Part shown: positions 45,500 to 53,974 of the stretch, in pieces | Layout: each line of letters opens with the position of its first letter | How positions within the stretch are numbered: the first letter of the stretch is position 1 | Origin: an uncultured Polaribacter sp. | GTDB lineage: Bacteria; Bacteroidota; Bacteroidia; Flavobacteriales; Flavobacteriaceae | Direction of reading: 5' to 3' | DNA length: 64,000 bases | Assembly: GCF_947503875.1 (NCBI RefSeq) | Contig: NZ_CANNFH010000001.1 | Location: forward strand, 124,001-188,000 | Made by a program: the position numbers and the translations under genes | The notes under the pieces: generated by a model | Databases searched by the model: none | Told to the model about the DNA's origin: nothing | Seen by the model: the letters and a program-made list of their open reading frames with translations, nothing else

Positions 45500-46156
45500 T
45501 TATGCCATTATGTTTTTTAAATCGGCTATAGTTTCTGTTGGGTTTTCTGCTCCAAAAACATAACTACCTGCAACTAGTACATTTGCACCAGCTTCTATTA
45601 ATTGGTTGGCATTTTTATCTGTAACACCACCATCTATCTCTATTTGGCAATTGGCGTTAGAAAAGTCAATTAAATGTTTTAATTGACTTACTTTTTTGTA
45701 CGTATTTTCTATAAAAGATTGTCCGCCAAAACCTGGGTTTACACTCATTATACATACCAAATCTAAATCTACAATAATATCTTCTAAAACAGCAATTGGT
45801 GTGTGTGGGTTTAAGGCTACACCAGCTTTCATTCCTGCCGCTTTTATGGCTTGTACAGTTCTATGTAAATGGGTGCAGGCTTCTGCATGTACTGTTAAAA
45901 TATCTGCACCTAAATCTGCAAAAGTTTGTATGTATTGGTCTGGATTTACAATCATTAAATGTACATCTATTGTTTTTGTAGCATGCTTGGTAATTGCTTT
46001 TAAAACAGGCATTCCAAAAGAAATGTTTGGTACAAAAACACCATCCATAATATCTATGTGAAACCAATCTGCTTCACTATTATTTACCATTTCTATATCT
46101 CTTTGTAGGTTTGCAAAATCTGCAGCTAAAACTGAAGGAGCCAATAAATTACTCAT
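45500..46156 (-). CDS. rpe: Ribulose-phosphate 3-epimerase
   Basis: Interconverts ribulose-5-phosphate and xylulose-5-phosphate in the pentose phosphate pathway. The 218-residue TIM barrel shows LLAPSVLAADFANL, the metal/catalytic WFHIDIMDGVFVPNISFG, IDVHLMI, and the phosphate loop MSVNPGFGGQSFIE followed by IEIDGGVTDKNA. Length and motifs are standard. A TATCTTTG -7 box lies 23 bases upstream of the ATG. The DnaQ-UvrC gene follows after one base, so the two share a transcript. Confidence 0.97.
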   Translation of the reverse strand: MSNLLAPSVLAADFANLQRDIEMVNNSEADWFHIDIMDGVFVPNISFGMPVLKAITKHATKTIDVHLMIVNPDQYIQTFADLGADILTVHAEACTHLHRTVQAIKAAGMKAGVALNPHTPIAVLEDIIVDLDLVCIMSVNPGFGGQSFIENTYKKVSQLKHLIDFSNANCQIEIDGGVTDKNANQLIEAGANVLVAGSYVFGAENPTETIADLKNIMA

Positions 46157-46178
46157 TATTTTTTGATTTATTTTTTGA

Positions 46179-46186
46179 CAAAGATA
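46179..46186 (-). promoter_or_regulatory. Candidate -7 element for rpe
   Basis: Minus-strand TATCTTTG, an exact TAnnTTTG match, 22 bases before the rpe ATG. No clear TTG lies 17-23 bases further upstream. Confidence 0.5.
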
Positions 46187-46426
46187 CTAAGAAAGCTGCT
46201 GTTTTTTTAATTAAATATTCTAAAAGACTGTCGTGATTTTTAAGGTTTGTAAAAGTTGTTTTTTAATGATTATTGAAAAGGAAATGGTAAAACGAACAAC
46301 ATTTTTAAATTGAAAGAAGAAATTTTTAAGTATATGATTTGTAAGCTAAATGATATACATTTAAAATAATAGATTTTTATTAGTTTTTAAATAGAATAAA
46401 ATTTGTTTTGCACTGCTAAAGCTGCC

Positions 46427-46535
46427 AAACAAGTTTAGCCGCGATTGAAATGGCATCCTTTTTTTACTTCCATTTGTGGTAAAAAAAGATAGAATGTAAA
46501 GCTGGAACCTGCTTGCCGGCAGGCAGGATAGCTTC
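46427..46535 (+). ncRNA. Structured composite element, copy B (Flavo-1-like candidate)
   Basis: Plus strand: AAACAAGTTTAGCC, then GCGATTGAAATGGCATCC, a hairpin with arms CTTTTTTTAC (46458-46467) and GTAAAAAAAG (46479-46488), GATAGAATG, AAGCTGGAA, an inserted 20-bp palindrome, and GATAGCTTC. The blocks match copy A (17711-17814) while the hairpin sequence is unrelated yet still paired. It lies past the rpoD terminator, antisense to rpoD. The rest of the 471-bp gap between rpe and rpoD holds only AT-rich sequence with the rpe promoter. Confidence 0.5.
46508..46527. repeat. 20-bp GC-rich palindrome nested in element B
   Basis: CCTGCTTG-CC-GGCAGGCAGG-type palindrome (core GCCGGC) with one internal mismatch, strikingly GC-rich against the AT-rich background. 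It is absent from copy A, so it looks like a secondary insertion of an independent palindromic repeat. Confidence 0.7.
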
Positions 46536-46568
46536 AAAAAAAACTCCCAAAAGTTAATCTGAGAGTTT
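46536..46568 (-). terminator. Intrinsic terminator of rpoD
   Basis: On the minus strand, AAACTCTC (46568-46561), a 12-base loop, GGGAGTTT (46548-46541; one G-U pair) and a continuing U-run to 46536, starting 60 bases after the rpoD stop. Confidence 0.8.
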
Positions 46569-46627
46569 TAAATATGTTACATACTTTATAAGAGCATGTG
46601 TAAATTACTTAGATAAATCTGAGATTT

Positions 46628-47491
46628 CTAGCCTAAATAAGTCATTAAAATTTTAGATCTAGAAGTATGTTTTAATCTTCTAATTGCTTTTTCTTTAATT
46701 TGACGCACACGTTCACGAGTTAAATCGAAAGTTTCGCCAATTTCTTCTAAAGTCATTGGTTGGTGTTCACCTAAACCAAAGTATAATTTTACAACATCTG
46801 CTTCACGTGGTGTAAGTGTTTCTAAAGCCCTGTTTATTTCTATTCTTAAAGATTCGTGTAATAAAACTCTATCTGGATTTGGAGATTCACCAGAGTTTAA
46901 AACGTCATATAAATTAGAATCTTCACCTTCAATTAAAGGAGCATCCATAGATACGTGACGTCCAGAATTTTTCATAGATTCTTTTACGTCATTAACAGTC
47001 ATGTCTAATTTCTTAGCAATTTCTTCTGCACTTGGTGGGCGCTCATTTTCTTGCTCTAAGAACGCATACATTTTGTTAATTTTATTGATAGAACCAATTT
47101 TATTTAACGGTAAACGTACAATACGAGATTGTTCTGCTAAAGCTTGTAAAATAGATTGACGAATCCACCAAACTGCGTAAGATATAAATTTAAAACCTCT
47201 AGTTTCATCAAAACGTTTTGCTGCTTTAATTAAACCTAAATTACCTTCGTTAATTAAATCGGGTAAAGTTAACCCTTGGTTTTGATATTGTTTTGCAACA
47301 GAAACTACAAAACGTAAGTTTGCTTTTGTTAGTTTTTCTAGAGCTCTTTGGTCTCCTGCTTTAATAAGTTGTGCTAATTCTACTTCTTCATCTGCAGTAA
47401 TTAAATCTACTTTACCTATTTCTTGTAAATATTTATCTAGTGATGCAGTTTCTCTATTGGTAACCTGCTTGGTAATTTTAAGCTGTCTCAT
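46628..47491 (-). CDS. rpoD: Primary sigma factor RpoD/SigA (short Bacteroidota form)
   Basis: Housekeeping sigma-70 factor of the phylum. The 287 residues lack the long region 1.1/non-conserved insert of E. coli RpoD: region 1.2 ([15 protein letters not shown]), region 2 ([59 protein letters not shown]), region 3 and region 4 ([45 protein letters not shown]) are all present. It recognises the TTG / TAnnTTTG promoters seen elsewhere in the window. It is divergent from an ECF sigma gene. Confidence 0.98.
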   Translation of the reverse strand: MRQLKITKQVTNRETASLDKYLQEIGKVDLITADEEVELAQLIKAGDQRALEKLTKANLRFVVSVAKQYQNQGLTLPDLINEGNLGLIKAAKRFDETRGFKFISYAVWWIRQSILQALAEQSRIVRLPLNKIGSINKINKMYAFLEQENERPPSAEEIAKKLDMTVNDVKESMKNSGRHVSMDAPLIEGEDSNLYDVLNSGESPNPDRVLLHESLRIEINRALETLTPREADVVKLYFGLGEHQPMTLEEIGETFDLTRERVRQIKEKAIRRLKHTSRSKILMTYLG

Positions 47492-47544
47492 ATTTTATAT
47501 GCGAGTTGTTTTGATGATTAAAGTATACCCGCAATTATTGATAC

Positions 47545-47567
47545 GTAACAAAAGCTGTTTTTGTTAC
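47545..47567. repeat. Perfect 9-bp inverted repeat between two divergent sigma-factor genes
   Basis: GTAACAAAA-GCTGT-TTTTGTTAC, 54 bp upstream of the rpoD ATG and followed on the plus side by a T-rich tract. It could be an operator for rpoD or a terminator-like hairpin; no regulator is identified. Confidence 0.5.
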
Positions 47568-47676
47568 ATTTTTTTTGTTTTTTTTTTTAAATGAAGAAAA
47601 GTCGAATTTATAAAAAGATGTTTTTTAACCATTCACCGATTTAATTTTACCGTTTATCTTTTTTTAAATTCTAAAT

Positions 47677-48285
47677 GTGACTTATTCTGTTTATTCGTGT
47701 CATAAAAACACAGAAACATTGAAAGCACTAGCATTAAAAATTACCGACGAAGAATTAGTATTTGAAATTGTAAGGACCAATAACGCAGATTTATTTGCAA
47801 CTTTATACGATCGTTTTTCTACAGTTGTATATAATAAATGTTACGGTTTTTCTAAAAGTAGGCAAGAGGCAGAAGATCTAATGCAAGATATATTTGTTAG
47901 TTTATTTGTAAAGTTAAGAAGCTTTAAAGGTAATTCTAAATTTTCTACTTGGTTGTATTCCTTTACTTATAACCATTGTGTAAATTATGTTCAAAGAAGT
48001 AGCTATAAGAAAAATGAAAAAGTTACTGTAGTTACAGATGTAATTCAAGAACAAAGTACTGCAGATGAAGATGATGAGAAATCATTATTAGATTTAAAGT
48101 CTTCTAAATTGGCAAAAGCCTTAACCATATTAGACCCTTGTGATAAAATGATATTATTAATGAAGTACCAAGATGATAAAAGCATTAAAGAGTTAGCGGG
48201 GCTTTTAAATCTTGGAGATAGTGCTGTTAAAATGCGTTTGAAAAGAGCGAAAGCAAAGGTTATAAAAATTTATCAATCCTTATAA
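47677..48285 (+). CDS. ECF-type RNA polymerase sigma factor
   Basis: A 202-residue sigma-70 family protein with region 2 (LFATLYDRFSTVVYNKCYGF, EAEDLMQDIFVSLFVKLRSFK, FSTWLYSFTYNHCVNY) and region 4 (LDPCDKMILLMKYQDDKS, IKELAGLLNLGDSAVKMRLKRAKAKV), typical of ECF factors. I use the GTG at 47677; a TTG at 47719 is the alternative and would remove only a poorly conserved 14-residue head. There is no classical membrane anti-sigma factor; instead a 55-aa basic protein begins 6 bp after the stop. Confidence 0.88.
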   Translation: MTYSVYSCHKNTETLKALALKITDEELVFEIVRTNNADLFATLYDRFSTVVYNKCYGFSKSRQEAEDLMQDIFVSLFVKLRSFKGNSKFSTWLYSFTYNHCVNYVQRSSYKKNEKVTVVTDVIQEQSTADEDDEKSLLDLKSSKLAKALTILDPCDKMILLMKYQDDKSIKELAGLLNLGDSAVKMRLKRAKAKVIKIYQSL

Positions 48286-48291
48286 AAAAGA

Positions 48292-48459
48292 ATGAATAAA
48301 TCGTTCAAAAAAATTCTCCCGTCACATAAAATTTCATCAAAAGTAAAGCGCAATGTTTTAGTTGATGTGAAAATGGTTGCAAAGACTTTACAAATAGCAG
48401 ATAAATATGTTTTAAAATATCCCAAAACACTTACCAATTTTTTTATAAAAAATAAGTAA
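48292..48459 (+). CDS. 55-aa basic protein cotranscribed with the ECF sigma factor
   Basis: An intact small frame, ATG at 48292-48294 to TAA at 48457-48459, 6 bp behind the sigma gene. The protein is Lys-rich, opens with MNKSFKKILPSHKISSKVKRN and continues through an amphipathic-looking middle (MVAKTLQIADKYVLKYPKTL) to KNK. I recall similar small proteins (Lys-rich, ending after a KYPKT-type motif) directly behind ECF genes in other flavobacteria, which supports it being a real gene. It could modulate the sigma factor, but no evidence here shows that. Confidence 0.65.
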   Translation: MNKSFKKILPSHKISSKVKRNVLVDVKMVAKTLQIADKYVLKYPKTLTNFFIKNK

Positions 48460-48918
48460 ATATTATCCCTTAGTATAACTATATTGAGTATACCATTTCT
48501 TTTTTTAGCTGTATTTCTTTAGTATAGTAAATAATATTGCAGTTAACTTGTATCAAAGACTATTATTAAAGCCCCGTATTTTTAATTAACAATTTACATA
48601 TTTTATCTTCCTTTCTCAATTATAATCTTGTCTTTAATCTTAATAAATTGCTAGCGCAGTCCAAAAGAAAAACCTTTTTTTACAAGTGAATTATTTGCTT
48701 TTTTTTACTTATATAATTGCTGTAAAATGAGTGTTTTTAAATTTAAGATAGGATTATTCCTTAAAATCACTTTTTACCCTTTTTAATTTCTTTTGATGAT
48801 AAACTTTTTATTTTATCAACCAAAAACCTTGATTTATCTATTTTTATTTAAATAATTAGAAAAGCGCCTGTACTTTAAGCGCTGCGTTAACTTTTAATTG
48901 ACTCATTCAATTAGAAGT
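48460..48918. other. 459-bp AT-rich intergenic region, no gene found
   Basis: No coding frame of merit on either strand. It contains several AT-rich stem-forming stretches (for example around 48796-48820) and near the minus-strand gene's 3' end a small AGCGC/GCGCT hairpin (48863-48883) that could terminate the THC0290_0291 gene. No repeat family seen elsewhere in the window occurs here. Confidence 0.5.
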
Positions 48919-49710
48919 TTAATAAAATAATGGGCCACTAAAGTTTATATGATATACAATACCTAATTGTATATCAAGTGCCCATTCATTATTTCTGTTT
49001 TCTACACGATCTGTTTGTAGGCCATCAATTTTATCAGAAAGAAAATAAGTGTAATTATATTGTGCAACTAAATCTATTTTTTCGGCTATTTTTAATCGCG
49101 TGCCAATACCAATATTAACTCCTAAAGATTCACCAGACCCAATAAATAAGAAGTCTTCATTTCTGTATTTAATAGGTAAAACTGTAATGTCTTGTCTCCA
49201 ATCTCCAAGGGTAGATTCTAATGAGTTATTGTAAAATGAATATTGTAATCCAAAACTTACAAAAGGGTTAAAAGAGATGTCTGATGCTTGATATACAAAT
49301 TCCTCTAAAGGTTTTAAAAAGTACTCTACATTCATACTCAGATTTAATATATTAACGCCTCCTCTCATGGCTCTTAGTCTTTCACCTTCCGGAGATTGTT
49401 TTTCGGCAAAAATACCATGATGTTCTAATTTTGTATTGGTAACATATTGTATAGCTGTTTTTACCATTAAATGATTTTGTAAAATATCATTTGGATCCCA
49501 ACGCAAAGTATTATTGTAAAAAGATAAGTAGTGCGCAACAGTAATAGATAAATTATTATTATTTAATTCACTAGGTAAATGCCCTCGTTCTCCATAATCG
49601 GTTTGTAAACTGGTAGAGCCAAGAAATACCCCAACATCGTGTGTTAAGTACTGAGCATTCAATTTAAAAATTGAAAAAATAAACAGTATTGTTAGTATCG
49701 GTAATTTCAA
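48919..49710 (-). CDS. THC0290_0291 family exported protein
   Basis: A 263-residue exported protein with signal peptide (about 1-19, ending LNAQ). The mature part begins YLTHDVGVFLGSTSLQTDYG and has the HLPSELNNNNLSITVAHYLSF and WDPNDILQNHLMVKTAIQY segments I associate with the flavobacterial THC0290_0291 family; alternating strands and a final aromatic residue (GPLFY) suggest an outer-membrane barrel. The function is unknown; such genes usually lie near envelope genes, as here beside an Ig-like lipoprotein 40 bp away. Confidence 0.8.
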   Translation of the reverse strand: MKLPILTILFIFSIFKLNAQYLTHDVGVFLGSTSLQTDYGERGHLPSELNNNNLSITVAHYLSFYNNTLRWDPNDILQNHLMVKTAIQYVTNTKLEHHGIFAEKQSPEGERLRAMRGGVNILNLSMNVEYFLKPLEEFVYQASDISFNPFVSFGLQYSFYNNSLESTLGDWRQDITVLPIKYRNEDFLFIGSGESLGVNIGIGTRLKIAEKIDLVAQYNYTYFLSDKIDGLQTDRVENRNNEWALDIQLGIVYHINFSGPLFY

Positions 49711-49750
49711 TTGCCTTAGGGTTAAGCTAATTACTCAAAAGTATAGCAAA

Positions 49751-51358
49751 TTATTCAATTGTAAAAGTATTTCCTTCTAAAAAATTGTTAGCTCTTACAT
49801 TTAAGATTTCTGAAAAGTATATCACTTTTTCTGGCATTTGCTTCTTTAAAAAGTTACCTGTATCCCAAATTCTATTATTGTTTTTATCAATAATGGCTCT
49901 AAAAGTATATTTATTAGGTTCTAATTGTTTAAATATTAGTGTTTCTGTGCTTTTTATGTAGTTTCGTTCTATAATTTTATCTTTATCAGCGAGTAAATCT
50001 ACTATTACATTGTAATTCTTATTATTTACTACTTGTAAAGTTATTCTTCCATAATCTTCAAATTCTTTAGTAGAAAAGTTGTAATTTAATGTATCATTTT
50101 TTACAGCAAATAAATCTCTTATAGCACCTGGTAATAATTGTAATTTATAGCGTTCTTTTTCTTTTTTCTTAAATAATAACCCTATTTTGTTTTCTTTTTT
50201 AGATATCATTTTGCGATAGTCTACATTTATTGTATCCTTATCTGTAAATATAATTTTGGTAGTGTCTACGTGTATTATTGGATTATTACTTTTTATAAAA
50301 AAAGTATCTCTAAAATGTAAAACACTATTAGTGGAAGCTGATAATTGTAAAGAGTCTATTTTCTTTTTTCTTAAAAATACAGTTACAGAATCTATAAAGT
50401 TAGCGTTAGAAATTGTAAAGTTTAAAGAATCTGCATCTATGGGTGTGTGCCAGTAATTTAAGGTGTCTTTTTCTAAATCTAATTTTGCAACGCTTTTAAA
50501 AGAATCGGGTACTTTAGAGAGTAAATTTACTTTTAAATCTTTTATTTTACCTTCATAACCAAATTCTATTTTACCTTTTGTAATTTCTTTTCCTCTTTTA
50601 AATTTATAAGGTTGTATTTCTTTAAAAAGCCTTATGTTTTCTGCTATAATACTATCTCTAGGTAATTGTAACGTATCTGTATAAAAACCAATTTTATCTA
50701 CTTTTGGATCAAAAATATAATCGCTACTGGCATCTTCTATAGCTATCAAAAGATACTTGCCTTTTCTTAAATTTGTAAATCTAAAACCTGTGGTGTCAAT
50801 AGCCGTAGTTACATAGTTTGGTTTTTCTTTATAAATTATAGAGTCTGTATAGGTACTATCAATTTTATACAATGCCAAATCTATTCTTTTGGGCTTGGTG
50901 TTTTTAAATGCGTCAGAAATTATACCAGTAGAGGTTAAAGAATCTATATATGTACCCGTAGAAAATATGTATTTAAATCCTTCTAAAACGTTACTCTCAT
51001 TATTGTCTTCTACAGCATTACCAAAATTAAAAATATAAGTTGTATTTAATTTTAAGGTATCTATTATTTCTATTTTTAGAAATTTACTTGCCGTTCCTTG
51101 TGGGGTAATTAAAAGCGGATTTTTTAGTGGTGGAGAAACTATTAATTGTTTGTTTAAATCTTTTAGTTTTATAAATTCATTAAAATAAAGTTTAATCTCT
51201 TTCTTATTAAAGTTAATGGATTTATAAGGAGGCTCAGAGATTACAAACAAGGGGGCTTTTTCATCTTTAGGACCACCATCTGGCCTGCCTGTTTTTGCAC
51301 AATTAATAAATAATATAATGCTTGTAGTAAATAATAAAAACTTAAAATAGAGTCTCAC
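49751..51358 (-). CDS. Ig-like domain lipoprotein (SbsA/Big_5 type)
   Basis: A 535-residue lipoprotein with lipobox region LFINCAKTGRPDGGPKD (Cys20). The first mature domain (about 35-135) reads FVISEPPYKSINFNKKEIKLYFNEFIKLKD and LNTTYIFNFGNAVEDNNESN, the SbsA Ig-like/Big_5 pattern; prealbumin-like strands follow in the RKGKYLLIAIEDASSD and LEPNKYTFRAIIDKNNNRIWD segments, the latter near the C-terminus. This architecture is common and conserved in Bacteroidota, but its role in the envelope is unknown. It is probably cotranscribed with the THC0290_0291 gene downstream. Confidence 0.82.
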   Translation of the reverse strand: MRLYFKFLLFTTSIILFINCAKTGRPDGGPKDEKAPLFVISEPPYKSINFNKKEIKLYFNEFIKLKDLNKQLIVSPPLKNPLLITPQGTASKFLKIEIIDTLKLNTTYIFNFGNAVEDNNESNVLEGFKYIFSTGTYIDSLTSTGIISDAFKNTKPKRIDLALYKIDSTYTDSIIYKEKPNYVTTAIDTTGFRFTNLRKGKYLLIAIEDASSDYIFDPKVDKIGFYTDTLQLPRDSIIAENIRLFKEIQPYKFKRGKEITKGKIEFGYEGKIKDLKVNLLSKVPDSFKSVAKLDLEKDTLNYWHTPIDADSLNFTISNANFIDSVTVFLRKKKIDSLQLSASTNSVLHFRDTFFIKSNNPIIHVDTTKIIFTDKDTINVDYRKMISKKENKIGLLFKKKEKERYKLQLLPGAIRDLFAVKNDTLNYNFSTKEFEDYGRITLQVVNNKNYNVIVDLLADKDKIIERNYIKSTETLIFKQLEPNKYTFRAIIDKNNNRIWDTGNFLKKQMPEKVIYFSEILNVRANNFLEGNTFTIE

Positions 51359-51412
51359 AAAAAATAAATTTGATACAAAGTAACAACATATTTTTCATTT
51401 AAAAGATAATTT

Positions 51413-52099
51413 TTATTCTGTAAAGGCAATAGTAACAACGCTTATTTTAATGTTTTTAGTTTTTTGCAATGCTTTGGCGCAGGCTTCTAAAGTTGCACCT
51501 GTAGTAATTACATCGTCTACCAATAGAATATGTTTATTTTCAAGAGAAGAAGTATTATTTATGTAAAATTTGTGCTCTAAATCAGAAAATCTGTCAAATC
51601 TAGATTTAAAAGTTTGGGTAGTATCAGAAAATTTTCTTTCTAAAATATTGCTTGCAAGTGGTTTTTCTAAATGCTTGCTCAGTTGTTTAGCTAGTTTGTA
51701 AACTTGGTTATAACCTCTTTCTAGTTTTCTTTTTTTATGAATGGGAACAGGTACAATGTAATCTACCGATTTAAATTCTTTGTTTTCTTTCAGTTTTTCG
51801 CCTAACCAATTGCCAAAAAACACACCAATATTTTCATTTCCTTTGTACTTTAATTCATGTATTAACTTCTTTGTAATACCTGTTTTTCTAAAAAATAATA
51901 AAGCATATGCTTTTTCAATAGAAACTCTGCCATAAAATGTTTGCGTAACTTTATTATTAGAAAAATTGGTAAAGTTTGTTTCAGGTAAATCGTGTCTGCA
52001 TAAAGTACAAATTACGTTTTCATTCTTTAATAACAAATGTTCGCAATTGGCACATAATTTAGGGTAGAAGAGGTGAAATAAATCGCTTAGGAAATTCAA
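51413..52099 (-). CDS. ComF family phosphoribosyltransferase-like protein
   Basis: A 228-residue protein with the N-terminal zinc-binding four-cysteine unit (CANCEHLL and CTLCRHDLP), a middle FGRVSIEKAYALLFF and VPVPIHKKRKLERGYNQVYKLA segment, and the C-terminal PRPP-binding loop ILLVDDVITTGATLEACAKAL. ComF proteins assist DNA uptake in competent bacteria, yet are widespread in non-competent ones. It is monocistronic by spacing: 55 bp before the Ig-like lipoprotein on the same strand, divergent from glyS. Confidence 0.9.
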   Translation of the reverse strand: MNFLSDLFHLFYPKLCANCEHLLLKNENVICTLCRHDLPETNFTNFSNNKVTQTFYGRVSIEKAYALLFFRKTGITKKLIHELKYKGNENIGVFFGNWLGEKLKENKEFKSVDYIVPVPIHKKRKLERGYNQVYKLAKQLSKHLEKPLASNILERKFSDTTQTFKSRFDRFSDLEHKFYINNTSSLENKHILLVDDVITTGATLEACAKALQKTKNIKISVVTIAFTE

Positions 52100-52213
52100 T
52101 TTTATAGTTTTTGTTTTAAAGATACATAAAATTGAGGTTTTTATTTAATATCATTATTCTATTATGTCAAATTATTACGCTTTTAGAGGTCTTAAAATGA
52201 ACTACTTTTTTTC

Positions 52214-52243
52214 TTGAAAAATTTCTGTAAACGTTTATCTTTG
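52214..52243 (+). promoter_or_regulatory. glyS promoter (TTG-19-TATCTTTG)
   Basis: TTG at 52214-52216, a 19-base spacer and TATCTTTG at 52236-52243 match the full flavobacterial sigma-A consensus TTG-N17-23-TAnnTTTG. The glyS ATG begins only 9 bases after the -7 box, so the mRNA should have almost no leader. Confidence 0.7.
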
Positions 52244-52251
52244 TCGGCATT

Positions 52252-53799
52252 ATGGCAAAACAAGAAGATCAATTTAAAAAGGTATTATCGCACGCAAAAG
52301 AGTACGGTTATGTATTTCAATCATCAGAAATTTATGATGGTTTAAGCGCGGTTTACGATTACGCTCAAAACGGAGTGGAGTTAAAAAAGAATATTAGAGA
52401 TTATTGGTGGAAAGCAATGGTGCAAATGCATGAAAACATTGTTGGTATTGATGCTTCTATTTTAATGCACCCAACAACCTGGAAAGCTTCTGGGCACGTA
52501 GATGCGTTTAATGATCCTTTAATAGATAATAAAGATTCTAAAAAAAGATACAGAGCAGATGTTTTGGTTGAAGATTTTAGAGAAAAAATAAATCAGAAAA
52601 TAGAAAAAGACGTTGCCAAAGCAAAAAAACGTTTTGCAGATGCCTTTAATGAAGAGGAATTTAGAGCTACCAATCAAAATGTATTGCGTCGTCAAAAACA
52701 AATAGACGAGATTACTTTAGAATTAACTAGAGTTCAAGAAGAAAGTGATTTGGCTGGTTTTAAACAATTAATAGAAAATTTAGGTATTAATTGTCCTGTT
52801 TCTGGTTCTAAAAACTGGACAGAAGTAAAGCAGTTTAACTTAATGTTTGGTACCCAAATCGGTGCTTCTGCAGAAAGTTCTACTCAAGTATATTTAAGAC
52901 CAGAAACAGCCCAAGGTATTTTTGTAAACTTTTTAAACGTACAAAAAACAGGTCGTATGAAAATTCCTTTTGGAATTGCGCAAACGGGTAAAGCGTTTAG
53001 AAATGAGATTGTTGCAAGACAATTTATTTTTAGAATGCGCGAGTTTGAACAAATGGAAATGCAGTTTTTTGTAAAACCAGGTACACAAAAAGAATGGTAT
53101 AACTCTTGGAAAGAAACGCGTTTAAAATGGCATTTATCTTTAGGAATGGGAGCAGAGAATTATCGTTTTCATGACCATGATAAATTAGCACATTACGCAG
53201 ATGCAGCAGCAGATATTGAGTTTAATTTTCCATTTGGATTTAAAGAGTTAGAAGGAATTCACTCTAGAACAGATTTCGATTTAAAAGCGCACGAAGAATA
53301 TTCTGGGAAGAAATTACAGTATTTTGATCATGAAGAAAATAAAAGTTATGTGCCTTATGTGGTAGAAACTTCTATTGGTTTAGATAGAATGTTTTTAGCT
53401 GTTTTTTCTAACGCTTTACAAGAAGAAGATTTAGAAAACGGAACATCAAGAACCGTATTAAAATTGCCAGCAGTTTTAGCACCATATAAAGCAGCCATTT
53501 TTCCATTGGTTAAAAAAGATGGTTTGCCAGAAGTTGCCAAACAAATTGTTGCCGATTTAAAATGGGATTTTAATGTGTTTTATGATGAAAAAGATGCGGT
53601 TGGTAAACGTTATAGAAGGCAAGATGCTGCAGGTACACCATTTTGTATTACTGTAGATCATGATTCTTTAGAAGATAAATCTGTTACCATACGTCATAGA
53701 GATACAATGGAGCAAAAACGTGTGGCTATTGCAGATTTAAAAGATATAATTAAAGCAGAAGTTGATGTAAAAACTTGGCTTCAGAAGATGGAGAATTAG
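52252..53799 (+). CDS. glyS: Glycine--tRNA ligase (alpha2 type)
   Basis: Class II synthetase charging tRNA-Gly. The 515-residue single-chain (eukaryote/archaea-like homodimeric) form is recognised by IDASILMHPTTWKASGHVDAFNDP, motif 2 AFRNEIVARQFIFRMREFEQMEMQFF, TFLRPETAQG-type YLRPETAQGIFVNF, and motif 3 SIGLDRMFLAVF, then an anticodon-binding domain (LAPYKAAIFPLVKK to the end). It has its own good promoter and a terminator at 53886-53924. No second (beta) subunit is expected. Confidence 0.97.
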   Translation: MAKQEDQFKKVLSHAKEYGYVFQSSEIYDGLSAVYDYAQNGVELKKNIRDYWWKAMVQMHENIVGIDASILMHPTTWKASGHVDAFNDPLIDNKDSKKRYRADVLVEDFREKINQKIEKDVAKAKKRFADAFNEEEFRATNQNVLRRQKQIDEITLELTRVQEESDLAGFKQLIENLGINCPVSGSKNWTEVKQFNLMFGTQIGASAESSTQVYLRPETAQGIFVNFLNVQKTGRMKIPFGIAQTGKAFRNEIVARQFIFRMREFEQMEMQFFVKPGTQKEWYNSWKETRLKWHLSLGMGAENYRFHDHDKLAHYADAAADIEFNFPFGFKELEGIHSRTDFDLKAHEEYSGKKLQYFDHEENKSYVPYVVETSIGLDRMFLAVFSNALQEEDLENGTSRTVLKLPAVLAPYKAAIFPLVKKDGLPEVAKQIVADLKWDFNVFYDEKDAVGKRYRRQDAAGTPFCITVDHDSLEDKSVTIRHRDTMEQKRVAIADLKDIIKAEVDVKTWLQKMEN

Positions 53800-53805
53800 G
53801 TTTTA

Positions 53806-53864
53806 GTATTCAGTTCTCAGTCATCAGTATTCAGTTGGCAGTATTCAGTTGGCGGTTTCACTCA
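53806..53864 (+). repeat. CAGTT/AACTG-type tandem repeat 3' of glyS
   Basis: Imperfect iteration of GTATTCAGTT, CTCAGTCAT and CAGTTGGCA units directly after the glyS stop; related in reverse orientation to the array at 10770-10820. It occupies part of the 301-bp glyS-groL gap, which also contains two hairpins and a degenerate tilS-type repeat. Confidence 0.7.
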
Positions 53865-53885
53865 GACTTAAATTATAATTATATA

Positions 53886-53924
53886 GATCTCACAGGCTTT
53901 TAAAATTTGTGAGGTCTTTTTTTT
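53886..53924 (+). terminator. Probable glyS terminator
   Basis: GATCTCACA (53886-53894) and TGTGAGGTC (53908-53916; one G-U pair) around a 13-base loop, followed by T8. Confidence 0.75.
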
Positions 53925-53935
53925 GATTTATAACT

Positions 53936-53970
53936 AAAAAATCCGTTAGGAAATTTCTAACGGATTTTTT
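53936..53970. terminator. Bidirectional terminator between glyS and groL
   Basis: ATCCGTTAG (53941-53949) and CTAACGGAT (53957-53965), perfect 9-bp stem, with an A-run before and T-run after; suited to stop glyS read-through and to terminate groL on the minus strand. Confidence 0.85.
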
Positions 53971-53974
53971 TATT

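Noticed and set aside
45796..46067. Antisense frames on both sides of rpe coding sequence.
   Set aside because: They overlap completely with a well-conserved enzyme gene and show no protein-like composition or motif.
48460..48918. A small RNA or short protein in the long gap after the ECF sigma companion.
   Set aside because: Only AT-rich sequence with weak stems, no promoter-terminator pair and no frame of reasonable composition.
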